Shown: piece after piece, positions 26,571 to 35,966 of the stretch
Layout: every line of letters begins with the position of its first letter
Position numbering within the stretch: the stretch's first letter is position 1
DNA from: Campylobacter concisus
Lineage (GTDB): Bacteria > Campylobacterota > Campylobacteria > Campylobacterales > Campylobacteraceae
Direction of reading: 5' to 3'
NCBI RefSeq assembly: GCF_003048675.2
Contig: NZ_CP060707.1
Location: forward strand, 558,001 to 622,000
Length of the DNA: 64,000 nt
Translations under genes and position numbers: made by a program
The notes under the pieces: model-generated
What the model saw: the letters and a program-made list of their open reading frames with translations, nothing else
What the model was told of the DNA's origin: nothing
The model's database searches: none

Positions 26571-27295
26571 CTATAAATGTCTATTTAAAATTTCATTGTA
26601 TTTACCTTGTAAATTTGTCAGCTTTTGTTCTCTTTGCAGAATTTCGCTTTCTAAATTTTCAAATTCGGTTACGATTTGCTTTTGGATTTCAATCGATGGA
26701 AATTTAGCTCCTAGGTCTTGATAAAATTTTATTGGGACTCGACGATGACCACTTGCTCCCGTCATACTTTTTGCCGCTTCATCTCTAACTATTTGTCTAT
26801 TTAAAAATCCGAATAAAAATTTAGGTAAAATTTTACTTGCATCGCACCTTAAAACGTGAAATTCGCTACTTCCAAGTCCTATGCTGTTTGACAAACCGCT
26901 CGCCACGGCACACTTGCCGTTTTCCATACAAGGCGTTATTTTTGCGATTATTATGTCGTTTTCCGCAAAATACGTGTAACTACCCATCCTTACTTCCTTT
27001 AATGGCTTAGTTATTTTATTTTCTATATATCCGTTTTCGTTAACGCTTTGCATATCCACAAAAGATACTGGCAAGTCATTTGGTAAATTTCTAATTTCAG
27101 ATTTTGAAGGGTTAAATACGACGCCAAAATTCCTTAACGGCTCATACCCCCCCCCATTTGTGTTAAAACTTATTCCGAATTTTGTAAAAATTTCGCTCAT
27201 TTTAGCTTTTAGCTCGTCAATTTCCATTCTAATAGTTTTAAACTCATTATCTACTTTTTCGCATTCGGCTACGATTTTTTGAAACACTTTTTTAT
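26571..27295 (-). pseudogene. Type IIG R-M gene, piece 3: second target-recognition domain (HsdS-like)
   Basis: C-terminal part of the specificity region. The central conserved helix, IVAECEKVDNEFKTIRMEID, is followed by a recognition domain and a closing coiled coil (EIQKQIVTEFENLESEILQR). Its only start is a GTG at about 27285 with no ribosome site. Directly upstream, the frame continues open as NISIPFSNNKENKKVFQKIV to the A7 run at 27328-27334, where it would join the methylase ORF if one A were absent. So this is a piece of one larger gene, cut off by a frameshift. A G9 tract at 27147-27155 lies within it and can change frame by slippage. Confidence 0.8.
27147..27155 (-). repeat. G9 homopolymer tract in the specificity region
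   Basis: Nine C on the plus strand (nine G in the coding strand), coding for the Gly-Gly-Gly in FNTNGGGYEPL at the entrance of the second recognition domain. G tracts of this length in Campylobacter are typical slippage sites for phase variation. Confidence 0.8.
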
Positions 27296-27309
27296 TTTCT
27301 TTATTATTA

Positions 27310-29496
27310 CTAAAAGGAATACTTATGTTTTTTTAAATTTGTAGAATTTAGCCCGCCTTGTGCTGCACCGGTAATATTTTGTTTTAAAATTTGTTGACCC
27401 AACGGAGAATATAAAAAATAAAAAATATATTTCTGAGTAATTATATCGGCTGCTCGAAGTATGAAAATATGCTCATTTACCATAGCTTTTCTGTTATTCA
27501 GCTCATCTCTTAAAAGTGCAATTTTCCCAGTTAATGCTCCATCTTTACAAAGCAAAATATCATTTTGTTCTAATCTGCCTTTTTGATTATTTTCATAATA
27601 CTCAATGCTTACAAATTTTGGATTTACCAAATTTATTATGCCGTTTGTATTATGGATATGCTCTCCACCAAGGCTTAACGCACCTTCATTTAAATTACCA
27701 ACTCCACCATTTGGACGCGAGCCAGTTTCTATTGTATTAAGCAAAGTCCCAAGCTTCACCATCGGATACTTACTCATTATCTTTACTCTACTTTTCATGC
27801 TTAAATTTATCGCCTTATCGAAACTAGCACGGCGAAAATCTATGCAATCGCGTAAATTTACCAAATTCGCATATGGCTTTAAATTCTCATTAATTTGTTT
27901 CAATTTTCCGTCGAAAGCTTCTCGAATGATAAAATTTAATTTTTCGGGATTATCTAAAACCGCAGGATCATAAAGAGTGGTTTTGATAGAACTTATCTTC
28001 TTTATATTTTCTATCGTTTCGTCGTCATCACCACTAGCAGCTACATCCGTTATATACTTTATTCCTTCGTTGCCTTTGGCATTACTCCAATCATATCCCA
28101 GAAATTTTTTCTGTTCTTCGTTATCGTTTGGAGCTTTTATTATTAGCGTATTTTGATAATTTACAAGTTGGAAAATGCTAAATTTATCTATTTCGATACC
28201 TTTTATAAACTCGATCATCTTATTAGAAATTTGCTTTTCTTTTTCTTCTTTGCTTAAATTTTTCTTTTTAATTATACTTTTATATTCGCTTGAATTTTTA
28301 AAAGCTACTTCGTATTCACTAAAAATTTCATTTTCCAAAAGCACTTTTTGCGTTATAAATTTTTCGTATTTATCTTTGTCGTAGCCCATAAATTTGCAGT
28401 ATTCGCCTAAATTTAGCCTGTCGTTATATTGCGCTAAAAAGCTTCTGTCGTTTATAACGCTAGCGGCGCGGTTTTTGGTATGAAGTAAGGCATTTGGCTC
28501 GTTTGCAAGGCGACGTAAAAACAAAATAACCGTATTCGTACCCGTTTTGCCGAATGTTTTATTTCCGAATTCACTAATGGCGATAATCTCGAAATTTCCT
28601 AACAAAATTTCGCGCGTTTTCTCGTAAATTTTACCGGTTTTATTTATAAGCGAGCTTGGCAAAATAATACCGCATACGCCGTCTTTAGCCATAATCTGCG
28701 CCGCTCGTTCAATAAAGAAACACTGAATATCGTCATTTGTTTCCAAATTGTTAGCTAATGCGCTAAGCTCGTACTTCTCATAATTATCATCATCTTTTAG
28801 CGTTGTCAAAAAGCCTTTTACCGAGTAAGGCGGATTTGCAATCAGAATGCTAAAACCTCCTTTATCGATATCTTTATGGTAAGCTAGCGCGTCTTGATCT
28901 ATAATGTTTAAATCTTGCCCATACATAAAACTTGCAACCTTGCTTACTTTTCCCAAACGGCTTTCTTTTTCTACTCCATAAATATTTTTGTGATGACGCT
29001 TTAATTCGTCCGCATCTTTTATATAATGAGCTTTAATAAAGCTTGCGTATTCGTTTATAAAATGCCCCGCACCGCAAGCATAGTCAATTACTCTAACGTC
29101 TTCATTGTCTTTTAAAATTCGCTCTATCGGCAGGCTTTGAATAATAAATTTAACGATAGGAAGCGGAGTAAAAAACTGACCTTCGCTTTGCTTGATGCCT
29201 TGATCCAGAAAGCCCTCAAATAAATCGCCTAAAAATTGATTATGCTCGCTATTTGTTAGACGAATATTTTCAAACATTTCGACTACTTCGGTCAAAATTT
29301 TGACGTTTTTCTTAAAAAGCTCTTCATTATAAATTTCTACAAAAGCAAAGTCGTTATTTGTGTAAAATTTAAGCTCTCTAAAATATTTTTCTATCGTCTT
29401 TTTAGTCTCGTCGGGATCTTTTTTAAGAAATTTAAAAGCATCTTGAATTTGCTTGTCAGAGACGTATGCGATCTCTTTTTGCAAAAATTTCATCAT
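27310..29496 (-). pseudogene. Type IIG R-M gene, piece 2: N6-adenine methylase plus first recognition domain
   Basis: 728-aa reading frame. Residues ~80-480 are an N6-adenine methyltransferase of the HsdM type: IDYACGAGHF at 138-146 (SAM site) and NPPYSV at 221-226 (catalytic). From about residue 580 an HsdS-like recognition domain starts (PMVKLGTLLNTIETGSRPNG) and ends with GAAQGGLNSTNLK, where the frame is lost at the A7 run. The first ATG follows AAAAAGG, so it might be translated on its own after the upstream stop. It is in the same frame as the nuclease piece, with only one stop codon between. Methylase function may survive, but with half a specificity region. Confidence 0.85.
27328..27334 (-). 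repeat. A7 homopolymer at the break between the two specificity halves
   Basis: Seven T on the plus strand (A7 in coding sense), in codons for NLKKHK. As it stands the frame ends nine residues after Asn at YSF-stop. With A6 it reads NLKNISIPFSNNKE and continues into the second half. The motif LKNIxIP is what is expected after a Type I recognition domain. Confidence 0.8.
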
Positions 29497-30423
29497 GCCT
29501 TTTTGATAAAGTTGCTGGAGCCTATCGCTAAAAGCATAAATATCGTCATATCTTTTTCCGCGATAGTTAAATTTAAGCTCGTTTGGATTTTATAACTCAT
29601 CAATAATCTTACAAAGAAATAAATTTAAGAGTTTGTCAAAAGCATTTTCTCGTCCACTAATGTTATGCTTTCGCATAATTGTCGCAAATTCATTATATTT
29701 ACCGCCCACGTCGCTTAAAGTAATCTCCTGTAAGCTACGTAATGTTTTTTGATTTTGTTTTATGTTAAACGGCTTGCTATCAAATACGCCTACACTAAAG
29801 CCATCATACTCATAAGTATCTCGCCAAACTTGAAATTTTTCTATATTATTCGTAGCATTTTCATAGGTTTTATCGGTGTTTTTACTTATATTTTCATCAT
29901 CGCTTAAATCTATCGCAAAGTACTCGTTTTTAGGTGTATTGCTATCAAAATCAGCCGTATAAAGAAGCAAAAACTTTGCAGATGTTTCTTGCTGATAATA
30001 GCTAAAAAGCTGACCGCCGTTTTCTCTCATTTTGGATAGCTCTTTTTTATACTCCATACCAAAAGTTTTGCATTCTATTATCATATATGTTGAGCCTTGA
30101 TTGTCTTTTACAATAATGTCAGCTTTGCCGCTTTTCTGATCTCTGCCAAGTTTCCATTTGCGCTCTATCTCTAAATTTGAAGGTGTATAACCGCTAGTTA
30201 AAAGGCGATCTATACACTCTAAAACAACGAAATTTTCGGCATGATCGAAATTTGAGCTAGTTTTATCGCCACAAATAAGCTCTTTTGGATAGATAATTTT
30301 TTGAGATTTAAAATTTACTAGGATATTGTCGTTTTGATAATTTTTAGTAAAAATTTCACCATTTTCGTCTAACGTAAAATTTAGTTTTTGGAGAACTTCT
30401 CTTAAATTTTCTTTTGTTATCAT
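29497..30423 (-). pseudogene. Type IIG R-M gene, piece 1: restriction nuclease domain, ended by an in-frame TAA
   Basis: 277-aa reading frame (29590-30423) with an HsdR_N-type nuclease: GKADIIVKD (Asp102) and MIIECKTFG (Glu117, Lys119) form the PD-(D/E)xK site. The frame ends KIIDEL-TAA at 29592-29590. The next codons, in the same frame, read NPNELKFNYRGKRYDDIYAF and run without a stop into the methylase ORF. The linker up to 29497 has the same character as coding sequence. So nuclease and methylase were one chain, as in fused R-M-S enzymes of about 1290 aa, and a single nonsense change separates them. ATG at 30423 is preceded by AGAGAG. Confidence 0.82.
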
Positions 30424-30471
30424 TTTCTCTCTTTTTGCTTTAATTTTTGATATTTTACAATGATTTGGCTT

Positions 30472-31107
30472 TTAATAAATAAACAGCGCTTTGCTATCAA
30501 GTGGCAAGGCTAGAAATTTAAACTCGCTTGCTTCAAATTCTTTGCAAAATTTAAATAGCTCAGCAAACTCGGCCTCGTTTAAATTTACGCTCCATATCGC
30601 TCCAAGGTCATTAAATTCTCTTTCACACTCGCTTAAATTTTTAGTGGAAAAATAGTGCTCAAAACGGCTCATCAGCGAAAATGGGGTAAAAAATTTAACC
30701 TCATCTTTTATTTCAAATTTCATCACGCCACCATCTTTCATGGCTTCATTTATCGCTTCATTCACAGCCCCTGAGTAGGCTCTGACAAGTCCTCCAGTGC
30801 CAAGCTTTATCCCGCCAAAGTAGCGAACTATCAAGACAGCAACGTTTATAAGCTGGGCTCCTCTTAGCGCGTTTAGGCTTGGCTGGCCGCTAGTGCCCTT
30901 TGGCTCGCCATCATCGCTTTGATTTTCAACGATTTGTCCGTATTTGTTTAGCTCTCTTGTCGCCCAAACTACGTGAACAGCCTTAAAATGCTCCTCTTTT
31001 AGGCGCTCATGCAAGCTTTTAAACGAGCTTATCGGGCATAAAAATGCTAAGAAATTTGACTTTTTTATATCAAGCTGGGCTTTGAAAATCCTATCAATCG
31101 TCTGCAA
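30472..31107 (-). CDS. IMPACT/YigZ family protein
   Basis: Conserved protein (211 aa) of the YigZ/IMPACT family. The N-terminal domain has the family signature: SDDGEPKGTSGQPSLNALRG, then VLIVRYFGGIKLGTGGLVRAYSGAV. The C-terminal part is a small domain found in the bacterial members. The eukaryotic relative IMPACT controls translation via GCN2; the bacterial role is not settled. It lies between the broken restriction gene and the divergent galU, and looks like a normal core gene marking the right border of the restriction insertion. Confidence 0.92.
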   Translation of the reverse strand: MQTIDRIFKAQLDIKKSNFLAFLCPISSFKSLHERLKEEHFKAVHVVWATRELNKYGQIVENQSDDGEPKGTSGQPSLNALRGAQLINVAVLIVRYFGGIKLGTGGLVRAYSGAVNEAINEAMKDGGVMKFEIKDEVKFFTPFSLMSRFEHYFSTKNLSECEREFNDLGAIWSVNLNEAEFAELFKFCKEFEASEFKFLALPLDSKALFIY

Positions 31108-31233
31108 ATTTACTCTTTTTATAAAATTTTAAAAATCTTATCAATTTGCTAATTAAAGCCTTGTAAATTCAGACAAATTTATATTATTAAGGAAAAGATA
31201 GTAGAATTTTGCAATTTTTCACGAAGGACTAAA

Positions 31234-32055
31234 ATGATACAAACTTGCCTATTTCCAGCGGCTGGATATGGAACGAGGTTTTTACCAGCTACAAAATCGC
31301 TCCCAAAAGAGATGCTACCGATCCTTACAAAACCGCTCATTCACTACGGCGTTGATGAGGCTCTTGAGGCTGGCATGGATAATATGGCCTTTGTCACAGG
31401 ACGCGGAAAAAGGGCGCTTGAGGACTATTTTGATATCAGCTATGAGCTAGAAAAAGAGATTGCAGGCAGCCAAAAAGAGTCACTGCTTAGCGAAGTTAGA
31501 AATTTAATGAACTCATGCACATTCTCATTTACTAGACAAAATGCCATGAAAGGGCTTGGACACGCCATTTATACAGGCAAAACGCTAGTTCGAGATGAAG
31601 CATTTGGAGTCATTTTGGCAGATGATCTATGCATAAATGAAAACGGCGAGGGCGTGCTTTCGCAGATGGTTAAAATTTATGAAAAGTACCGCTGCAGCGT
31701 TGTTGCTGTGATGGAAGTGCCAAAAGAGCAGACCAAGTCTTATGGCGTCGTAAGTGGTAGGTTTATAGAAGATGATCTTATAATGGTTGATGATATGGTT
31801 GAAAAGCCCGATCCTGCCGAGGCTCCGACAAATTTAGCGATAATAGGACGCTACATCTTAACGCCAGATATTTTTAATATCTTAGAGCGAACAAAACCAG
31901 GCAAAAACGGCGAAATTCAGATCACAGACGCACTAAAAACGCAGGCAAAAGATGGCATGGTGCTAGCTTATAAATTTAAGGGCAAGAGGTTTGACTGCGG
32001 CAGCATCGATGGCTTTGTCGAGGCTACAAATTTCTTTTACGAGCGCAGTAAATGA
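31234..32055 (+). CDS. galU: UTP-glucose-1-phosphate uridylyltransferase
   Basis: Makes UDP-glucose from UTP and glucose 1-phosphate, feeding surface polysaccharide and glycan synthesis. The nucleotide-binding start FPAAGYGTRFLPATKSLPKEMLPI is diagnostic, with DDMVEKPDPAEAPTNLAIIGRY and the C-terminal KFKGKRFDCGSIDGFVEAT. At 273 aa it is normal length. An AAGGA site lies 6-10 nt before the ATG, with TATATTATTAAGG-type promoter material upstream. The last 4 bp overlap the pgi start (ATGA), as in the galU-pgi pair of C. jejuni. Confidence 0.96.
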   Translation: MIQTCLFPAAGYGTRFLPATKSLPKEMLPILTKPLIHYGVDEALEAGMDNMAFVTGRGKRALEDYFDISYELEKEIAGSQKESLLSEVRNLMNSCTFSFTRQNAMKGLGHAIYTGKTLVRDEAFGVILADDLCINENGEGVLSQMVKIYEKYRCSVVAVMEVPKEQTKSYGVVSGRFIEDDLIMVDDMVEKPDPAEAPTNLAIIGRYILTPDIFNILERTKPGKNGEIQITDALKTQAKDGMVLAYKFKGKRFDCGSIDGFVEATNFFYERSK

Positions 32056-33272
32056 TAGAGACTTCGTTTAAATTTAACTTTGCAAGCAGCGAGGTCATCG
32101 ACTCCTATGCCAAACGCATAAACGACGAGTACGAAAGCGGCGAGATAGGCTACTACCACTTGCCAGCTCTTGGGCAAAATTTACTTGGCGAGATCGAGGA
32201 GTATGAAAAGGGGCTAGCTCATATCAAAAATGTAGTACTTGTTGGCATTGGTGGCAGCAGTCTTGGCGCAAAGGCGCTAAAATCAATGCTTGAAGGCACA
32301 AAGGGGATAAAAAGAGAGCTTTTATTTTTAGATAACGTCGATCCTTGCAGCTACAAAAGCACGCTTGATGGGGTTAAATTTGACGAGACACTTTTTGTAA
32401 TAAGCTCAAAATCAGGCAACACGATCGAGACGATCACTATTTTTAAGTGCTTGCTTGATGACTTTAAGCCTCAAAATTTAGGCAAAAATTTCCTCATAAT
32501 AACTGATCCTGGGACAAATTTAGAAAATTTCGCCAAAGAAAATGGGATAAAATTTTTTAACATCCCAAAAAATGTTGGTGGGAGATTTAGCGTGCTAAGT
32601 GCGATCGGCCTTGTGCCTCTTGGTATCTGCGGCTACGATATAAAGGCACTTTTGGAGGGCGCGCTTGCTTGCAAAAAGCAATACATCGAGCAAAAAGATA
32701 GCTCAATAGTCGCTAAAGCCTACCACTACGCCACTAGCAGAAATGCCAGTATAAATGTCATTTTTAGCTATTGCGATAGATTTTTTGAATTTAACGACTG
32801 GTACGTGCAGCTTTGGGCGGAGAGCCTTGGTAAAAAAAGAGGCTATAAAAGGGTCGGACTTACGCCAGTTGGACTTGTTGGCAGCCGCGATCAGCACAGC
32901 TTTTTGCAGCTTATCATGGACGGTGTAAAAGATAAGAGCGTGACATTTATAAAGATAAAAGATCACGCAAGCGACAAGACTATCCCAAATTTAAGCCTAA
33001 AAGGGCTTGAAGAGTGCGATTTTGTAGCGGGTCTAAGCCTAAATGATCTTATAAATTTACAGTGCGACGCGACGGCAATGGCGCTGGTGCAAGAGGGCAT
33101 AAGTGTCGATACGATCACGCTTGAGAGGCTTGATGAGTTTCACGCTGGCTGGCTTATTTTTTACTACGAGCTACTAACCTCGGCCACTGGTATCATGCTA
33201 GGCATCAACACCTACGATCAGCCAGGTGTTGAGATAGGAAAACGTATCTTAAAAACCATGCTTTTAAAGTAG
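32052..33272 (+). CDS. pgi: Glucose-6-phosphate isomerase
   Basis: Interconverts glucose 6-phosphate and fructose 6-phosphate. In Campylobacter, which usually lacks full glycolysis, it works mainly in gluconeogenesis and sugar-nucleotide supply, which fits pairing with galU. At 406 aa it is the short type found in Campylobacter. Visible motifs are VGIGGSSLGAKALKSMLEG, ISKSGNTIETITIF-like (ISSKSGNT), GGRFSVLSAIGLVPL, and the catalytic region around SRDQHSFLQ. The His-containing end LDEFHAGWLIFYYE matches family members. It overlaps galU by 4 bp. Confidence 0.96.
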   Translation: MIETSFKFNFASSEVIDSYAKRINDEYESGEIGYYHLPALGQNLLGEIEEYEKGLAHIKNVVLVGIGGSSLGAKALKSMLEGTKGIKRELLFLDNVDPCSYKSTLDGVKFDETLFVISSKSGNTIETITIFKCLLDDFKPQNLGKNFLIITDPGTNLENFAKENGIKFFNIPKNVGGRFSVLSAIGLVPLGICGYDIKALLEGALACKKQYIEQKDSSIVAKAYHYATSRNASINVIFSYCDRFFEFNDWYVQLWAESLGKKRGYKRVGLTPVGLVGSRDQHSFLQLIMDGVKDKSVTFIKIKDHASDKTIPNLSLKGLEECDFVAGLSLNDLINLQCDATAMALVQEGISVDTITLERLDEFHAGWLIFYYELLTSATGIMLGINTYDQPGVEIGKRILKTMLLK

Positions 33273-33275
33273 AAA

Positions 33276-33821
33276 ATGAAGAAATTTCTACTTTTAGCTC
33301 TTTTTGCCACGCAAATTTTTGCCTTTTCGGCGAGTAAATTTGTAAATGACGCTAGGTCGCAGATCGGCGTGACGATAAGTTACGATCCAAGCTACGAAAG
33401 GCTTGCTTACCCAATGGGCGACGTGGATATCAAAAAGGGCGTTTGCACCGACGTTGTAGTAAGGGCTTTGCGGCATCAAGATATGGATCTGCAAAGGCTC
33501 ATTTTTGAAGATATGAGTAAAAATTTTTCAGTTTATCCTAAAAAATGGGGGCTTAAAAAGGCTGATAAAAACATCGATCACAGGCGTGTTTTAAACATCG
33601 CTACCTATCTAAAAAGAAAAGGTTTTGAGGTGAGTGATGATAAATTTTTACCAGGCGATATCGTCACTTGGATGCTACCAGGAAATTTACCTCACATCGG
33701 CGTGATCTCAGATAAATTTTATGCCAAAACGCCGCTTGTCATCCACAATATCGGCTCTGGTGTGCAAGAAGAAAACATACTTTATAGCTACAAGATCACT
33801 GGGCATTTTAGGCTAAAGTAG
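33276..33821 (+). CDS. Exported DUF1287 protein
   Basis: 181-aa protein with a signal peptide (MKKFLLLALFATQIFAF) and a DUF1287 domain, a papain/NlpC-like fold. Family hallmarks are the SYDPSYERLAYPMGDVDIKKGVCTDVVV stretch (split here as YDPSYERLAYPMGD and GVCTDVVVRALR, with a Cys) and NIDHRRVLNI, GDIVTWMLPGNLPHIGVIS with the His. Cys and His would form the catalytic pair. Likely periplasmic; substrate unknown, a cell-wall peptide being plausible. It begins 3 bp after pgi and its start ATGAAG follows AAGTAGAAA, so it is co-transcribed with galU-pgi. Confidence 0.88.
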   Translation: MKKFLLLALFATQIFAFSASKFVNDARSQIGVTISYDPSYERLAYPMGDVDIKKGVCTDVVVRALRHQDMDLQRLIFEDMSKNFSVYPKKWGLKKADKNIDHRRVLNIATYLKRKGFEVSDDKFLPGDIVTWMLPGNLPHIGVISDKFYAKTPLVIHNIGSGVQEENILYSYKITGHFRLK

Positions 33822-33881
33822 CAAATGGCTTTTTAATCAAATTTTAGGCAAAATCGCAAAAAATAAATTCAAGGAAAAATA

Positions 33882-35471
33882 ATGTTAGAAGTTAGGGGAC
33901 TTACTCAAAGATTTGCAAGCAGTTTGCTATTTGAGGATGTAAATTTAAAGCTAAATCGCCACAACAGATACGGACTAATCGGCGCAAATGGCGCTGGCAA
34001 ATCGACATTTTTAAAAATTTTAAGCGGAGCTATCGAGCCAACTAGCGGCGAGATCATCATAGAAAATGGACTAAAGGTTGGCGTGCTTGGGCAAGATCAG
34101 TTTGCGTTTGAAAATTTCACTCTAAAAGATGCGGTGCTTTATGGTAACAAACGCCTATACGACGCTGTAAAAGAGAAAGAAAAGCTCTATATGAGCGAGG
34201 AATTTACAGATGAGATAAATGAGCGCTTAAGCGAACTTGAGATGATAAGCGCTGAAGAAGACCCAAGCTACGAGTACGAGACTAGGATAGAAAAAATCCT
34301 AAGCTCGCTTGGGCTAAATGAATTTGATAAGTTAATGAGCGAGGTTGAAAACTCAGATAAAGTTAAGGTTTTGCTGGCTCAAGTGCTATTTCCAAAGCCA
34401 GACATCTTGTTCTTAGACGAGCCGACAAACAACCTTGACATAGACGCGATCGCATGGCTAGAAAACGAGCTAAACCGCCATGAGGGCACACTTGTAGTTA
34501 TTAGCCACGACAGGCACTTTTTAAATAGAGTTTGCACAAACATTTTGGATGTGGATTTTAAGAAAATTCGCGAGTTTTCAGGCAACTACGACGACTGGTA
34601 CATGGCTGCAAATTTGATCGCAAAGCAGCACGAAATGGAGCGTGATAAGAAACTAAAAGAGAAAGAGGAGCTGGAGAAATTTATCGCGAGATTTTCAGCA
34701 AATGCGAGCAAGGCAAAGCAGGCGACTTCACGTGCAAAACAGCTTGAAAAGCTCGACATCGCCGAGATCGCAGTCTCAAGCAGACGTGATCCTAGCATTC
34801 TGTTTCGTGCAAACCGCGAGATAGGCAATGAGCTAATTGAGCTAAAGAACATTAGTAAGAAATTTGATGATAAAGTGATATTTGAAAATTTTAACTTTAA
34901 GCTCGAAAAGGGCGACAAACTAGCCATCATCGGCCACAACGGCGTTGGCAAAAGCACACTTTGTAAGATCATAATGGGAGAGATAAAACCTGATGCGGGC
35001 GAGGTGCATATAGGCGCGACCATTGAGCTAGGATATTTTGCGCAAGATACAGTAAATAAGATAGATGGAGAGCTAAAGCTTTATGAGTACTTGCAAGATG
35101 CCAAAAATAAGGACATCGACGAGATCAGAAAGTGCCTTGGCAGGATGCTCTTTAGCGGTGCCGAGCAAGAAAAAGCAGTTGGCGCACTAAGCGGTGGTGA
35201 AAAACACCGAGTAAGACTAGCTCAGCTCATGCTTCATAGACCAAATTTACTTGTCATGGACGAGCCAAACAACCACCTCGACCTTGAGGCTATTATCGCG
35301 CTTGGCGAGGCGTTTTACAACTTTAATGGCTCAGTCATCTGCGTAAGCCACGACAGGGAGCTGATAGACGCCTTTGCAAATAGAATTTTACATCTAAAAG
35401 GCAATGGCGAAGTCGTTGATTTTAAAGGCACATATGAAGAGTATAGAGCAAATTTAGGCCTTGAAGGCTAA
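33882..35471 (+). CDS. ABC-F family ATPase (YbiT-like)
   Basis: Cytoplasmic ribosome-associated ABC protein with two ATPase domains and no membrane part (529 aa). Walker A motifs are GANGAGKS and GHNGVGKS; Walker B are ILFLDEPTNNLD and LLVMDEPNNHLD. The first signature motif is degenerate (ENSDKVKVLLAQ), as in YbiT-type members, while the second is normal LSGGEKHRVRLAQ. The linker between the domains is charged and helical (KLKEKEELEKFIARFSANAS). These proteins adjust translation on stalled ribosomes. AAGGAAAAA precedes the ATG. A small hairpin lies after the stop. Confidence 0.92.
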   Translation: MLEVRGLTQRFASSLLFEDVNLKLNRHNRYGLIGANGAGKSTFLKILSGAIEPTSGEIIIENGLKVGVLGQDQFAFENFTLKDAVLYGNKRLYDAVKEKEKLYMSEEFTDEINERLSELEMISAEEDPSYEYETRIEKILSSLGLNEFDKLMSEVENSDKVKVLLAQVLFPKPDILFLDEPTNNLDIDAIAWLENELNRHEGTLVVISHDRHFLNRVCTNILDVDFKKIREFSGNYDDWYMAANLIAKQHEMERDKKLKEKEELEKFIARFSANASKAKQATSRAKQLEKLDIAEIAVSSRRDPSILFRANREIGNELIELKNISKKFDDKVIFENFNFKLEKGDKLAIIGHNGVGKSTLCKIIMGEIKPDAGEVHIGATIELGYFAQDTVNKIDGELKLYEYLQDAKNKDIDEIRKCLGRMLFSGAEQEKAVGALSGGEKHRVRLAQLMLHRPNLLVMDEPNNHLDLEAIIALGEAFYNFNGSVICVSHDRELIDAFANRILHLKGNGEVVDFKGTYEEYRANLGLEG

Positions 35472-35481
35472 ATGCTACTTT

Positions 35482-35504
35482 GCCTCTAGGAAATTTCTAG
35501 GGGC
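35482..35504 (+). terminator. Hairpin after the ABC-F gene
   Basis: GCCTCTAG (35482-35489) pairs with CTAGGGGC (35497-35504) through one G-U pair, with a 7-nt loop. No T run follows, so it is a weak terminator candidate. Confidence 0.4.
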
Positions 35505-35966
35505 AGCTTAAATTTATCCCCTTAAATTTACCATTCATAGCGAGTTTGTAAATTTAGATAGAACCGTAAATTTTAAATTTTCATCATATAAATGTGTCAC
35601 GAAGTAATATTATAAAGAAAATATAACTTAAGATTACTATTTTACTATTTTGATAACTTTGAATTATATTAATATTTTATTCGATTACTTCTCAAAAATG
35701 GCTTTTAAACTTAAAGTGTAGGATAAAATCTGAGTTAATTTGACCCTTTTTATATAATAAAAAAGTGATATTATTAGTAATATAACAATTTAGACAAGCA
35801 AATTCCTAAAAATTAGCTTAAATATGAAATATAATTTTCTTTCAAAGAGCGCCATATCAAGTCAAAAACTTAAAGCTTAAAAAAAATAAGTAGTCATTAA
35901 TATTTAAAAACTCAAATACCTATATAATTTCACTCGGTAACAATTTTTTACTAAGGAGAAGCTGTT
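35505..35966 (+). promoter_or_regulatory. Long AT-rich regulatory spacer upstream of aspA, with a -10 element
   Basis: About 460 bp without a gene. TATAAT at 35923-35928 lies 38 bp before the aspA start and is the best -10 match, preceded by AT-rich DNA with several TATATAATA-like steps. AGGAG precedes the ATG. The length is well above other spacers here and could hold sites for oxygen or nutrient regulators of the aspA-dcuA unit; no particular operator was recognised. Confidence 0.45.

Noticed and set aside
26571-30423. Ordinary three-gene Type I hsdR-hsdM-hsdS operon
   Set aside because: The nuclease piece lacks the large helicase part of HsdR, the pieces share one frame across a single stop, and the specificity halves join by one-base removal. 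A broken fused enzyme explains this better.
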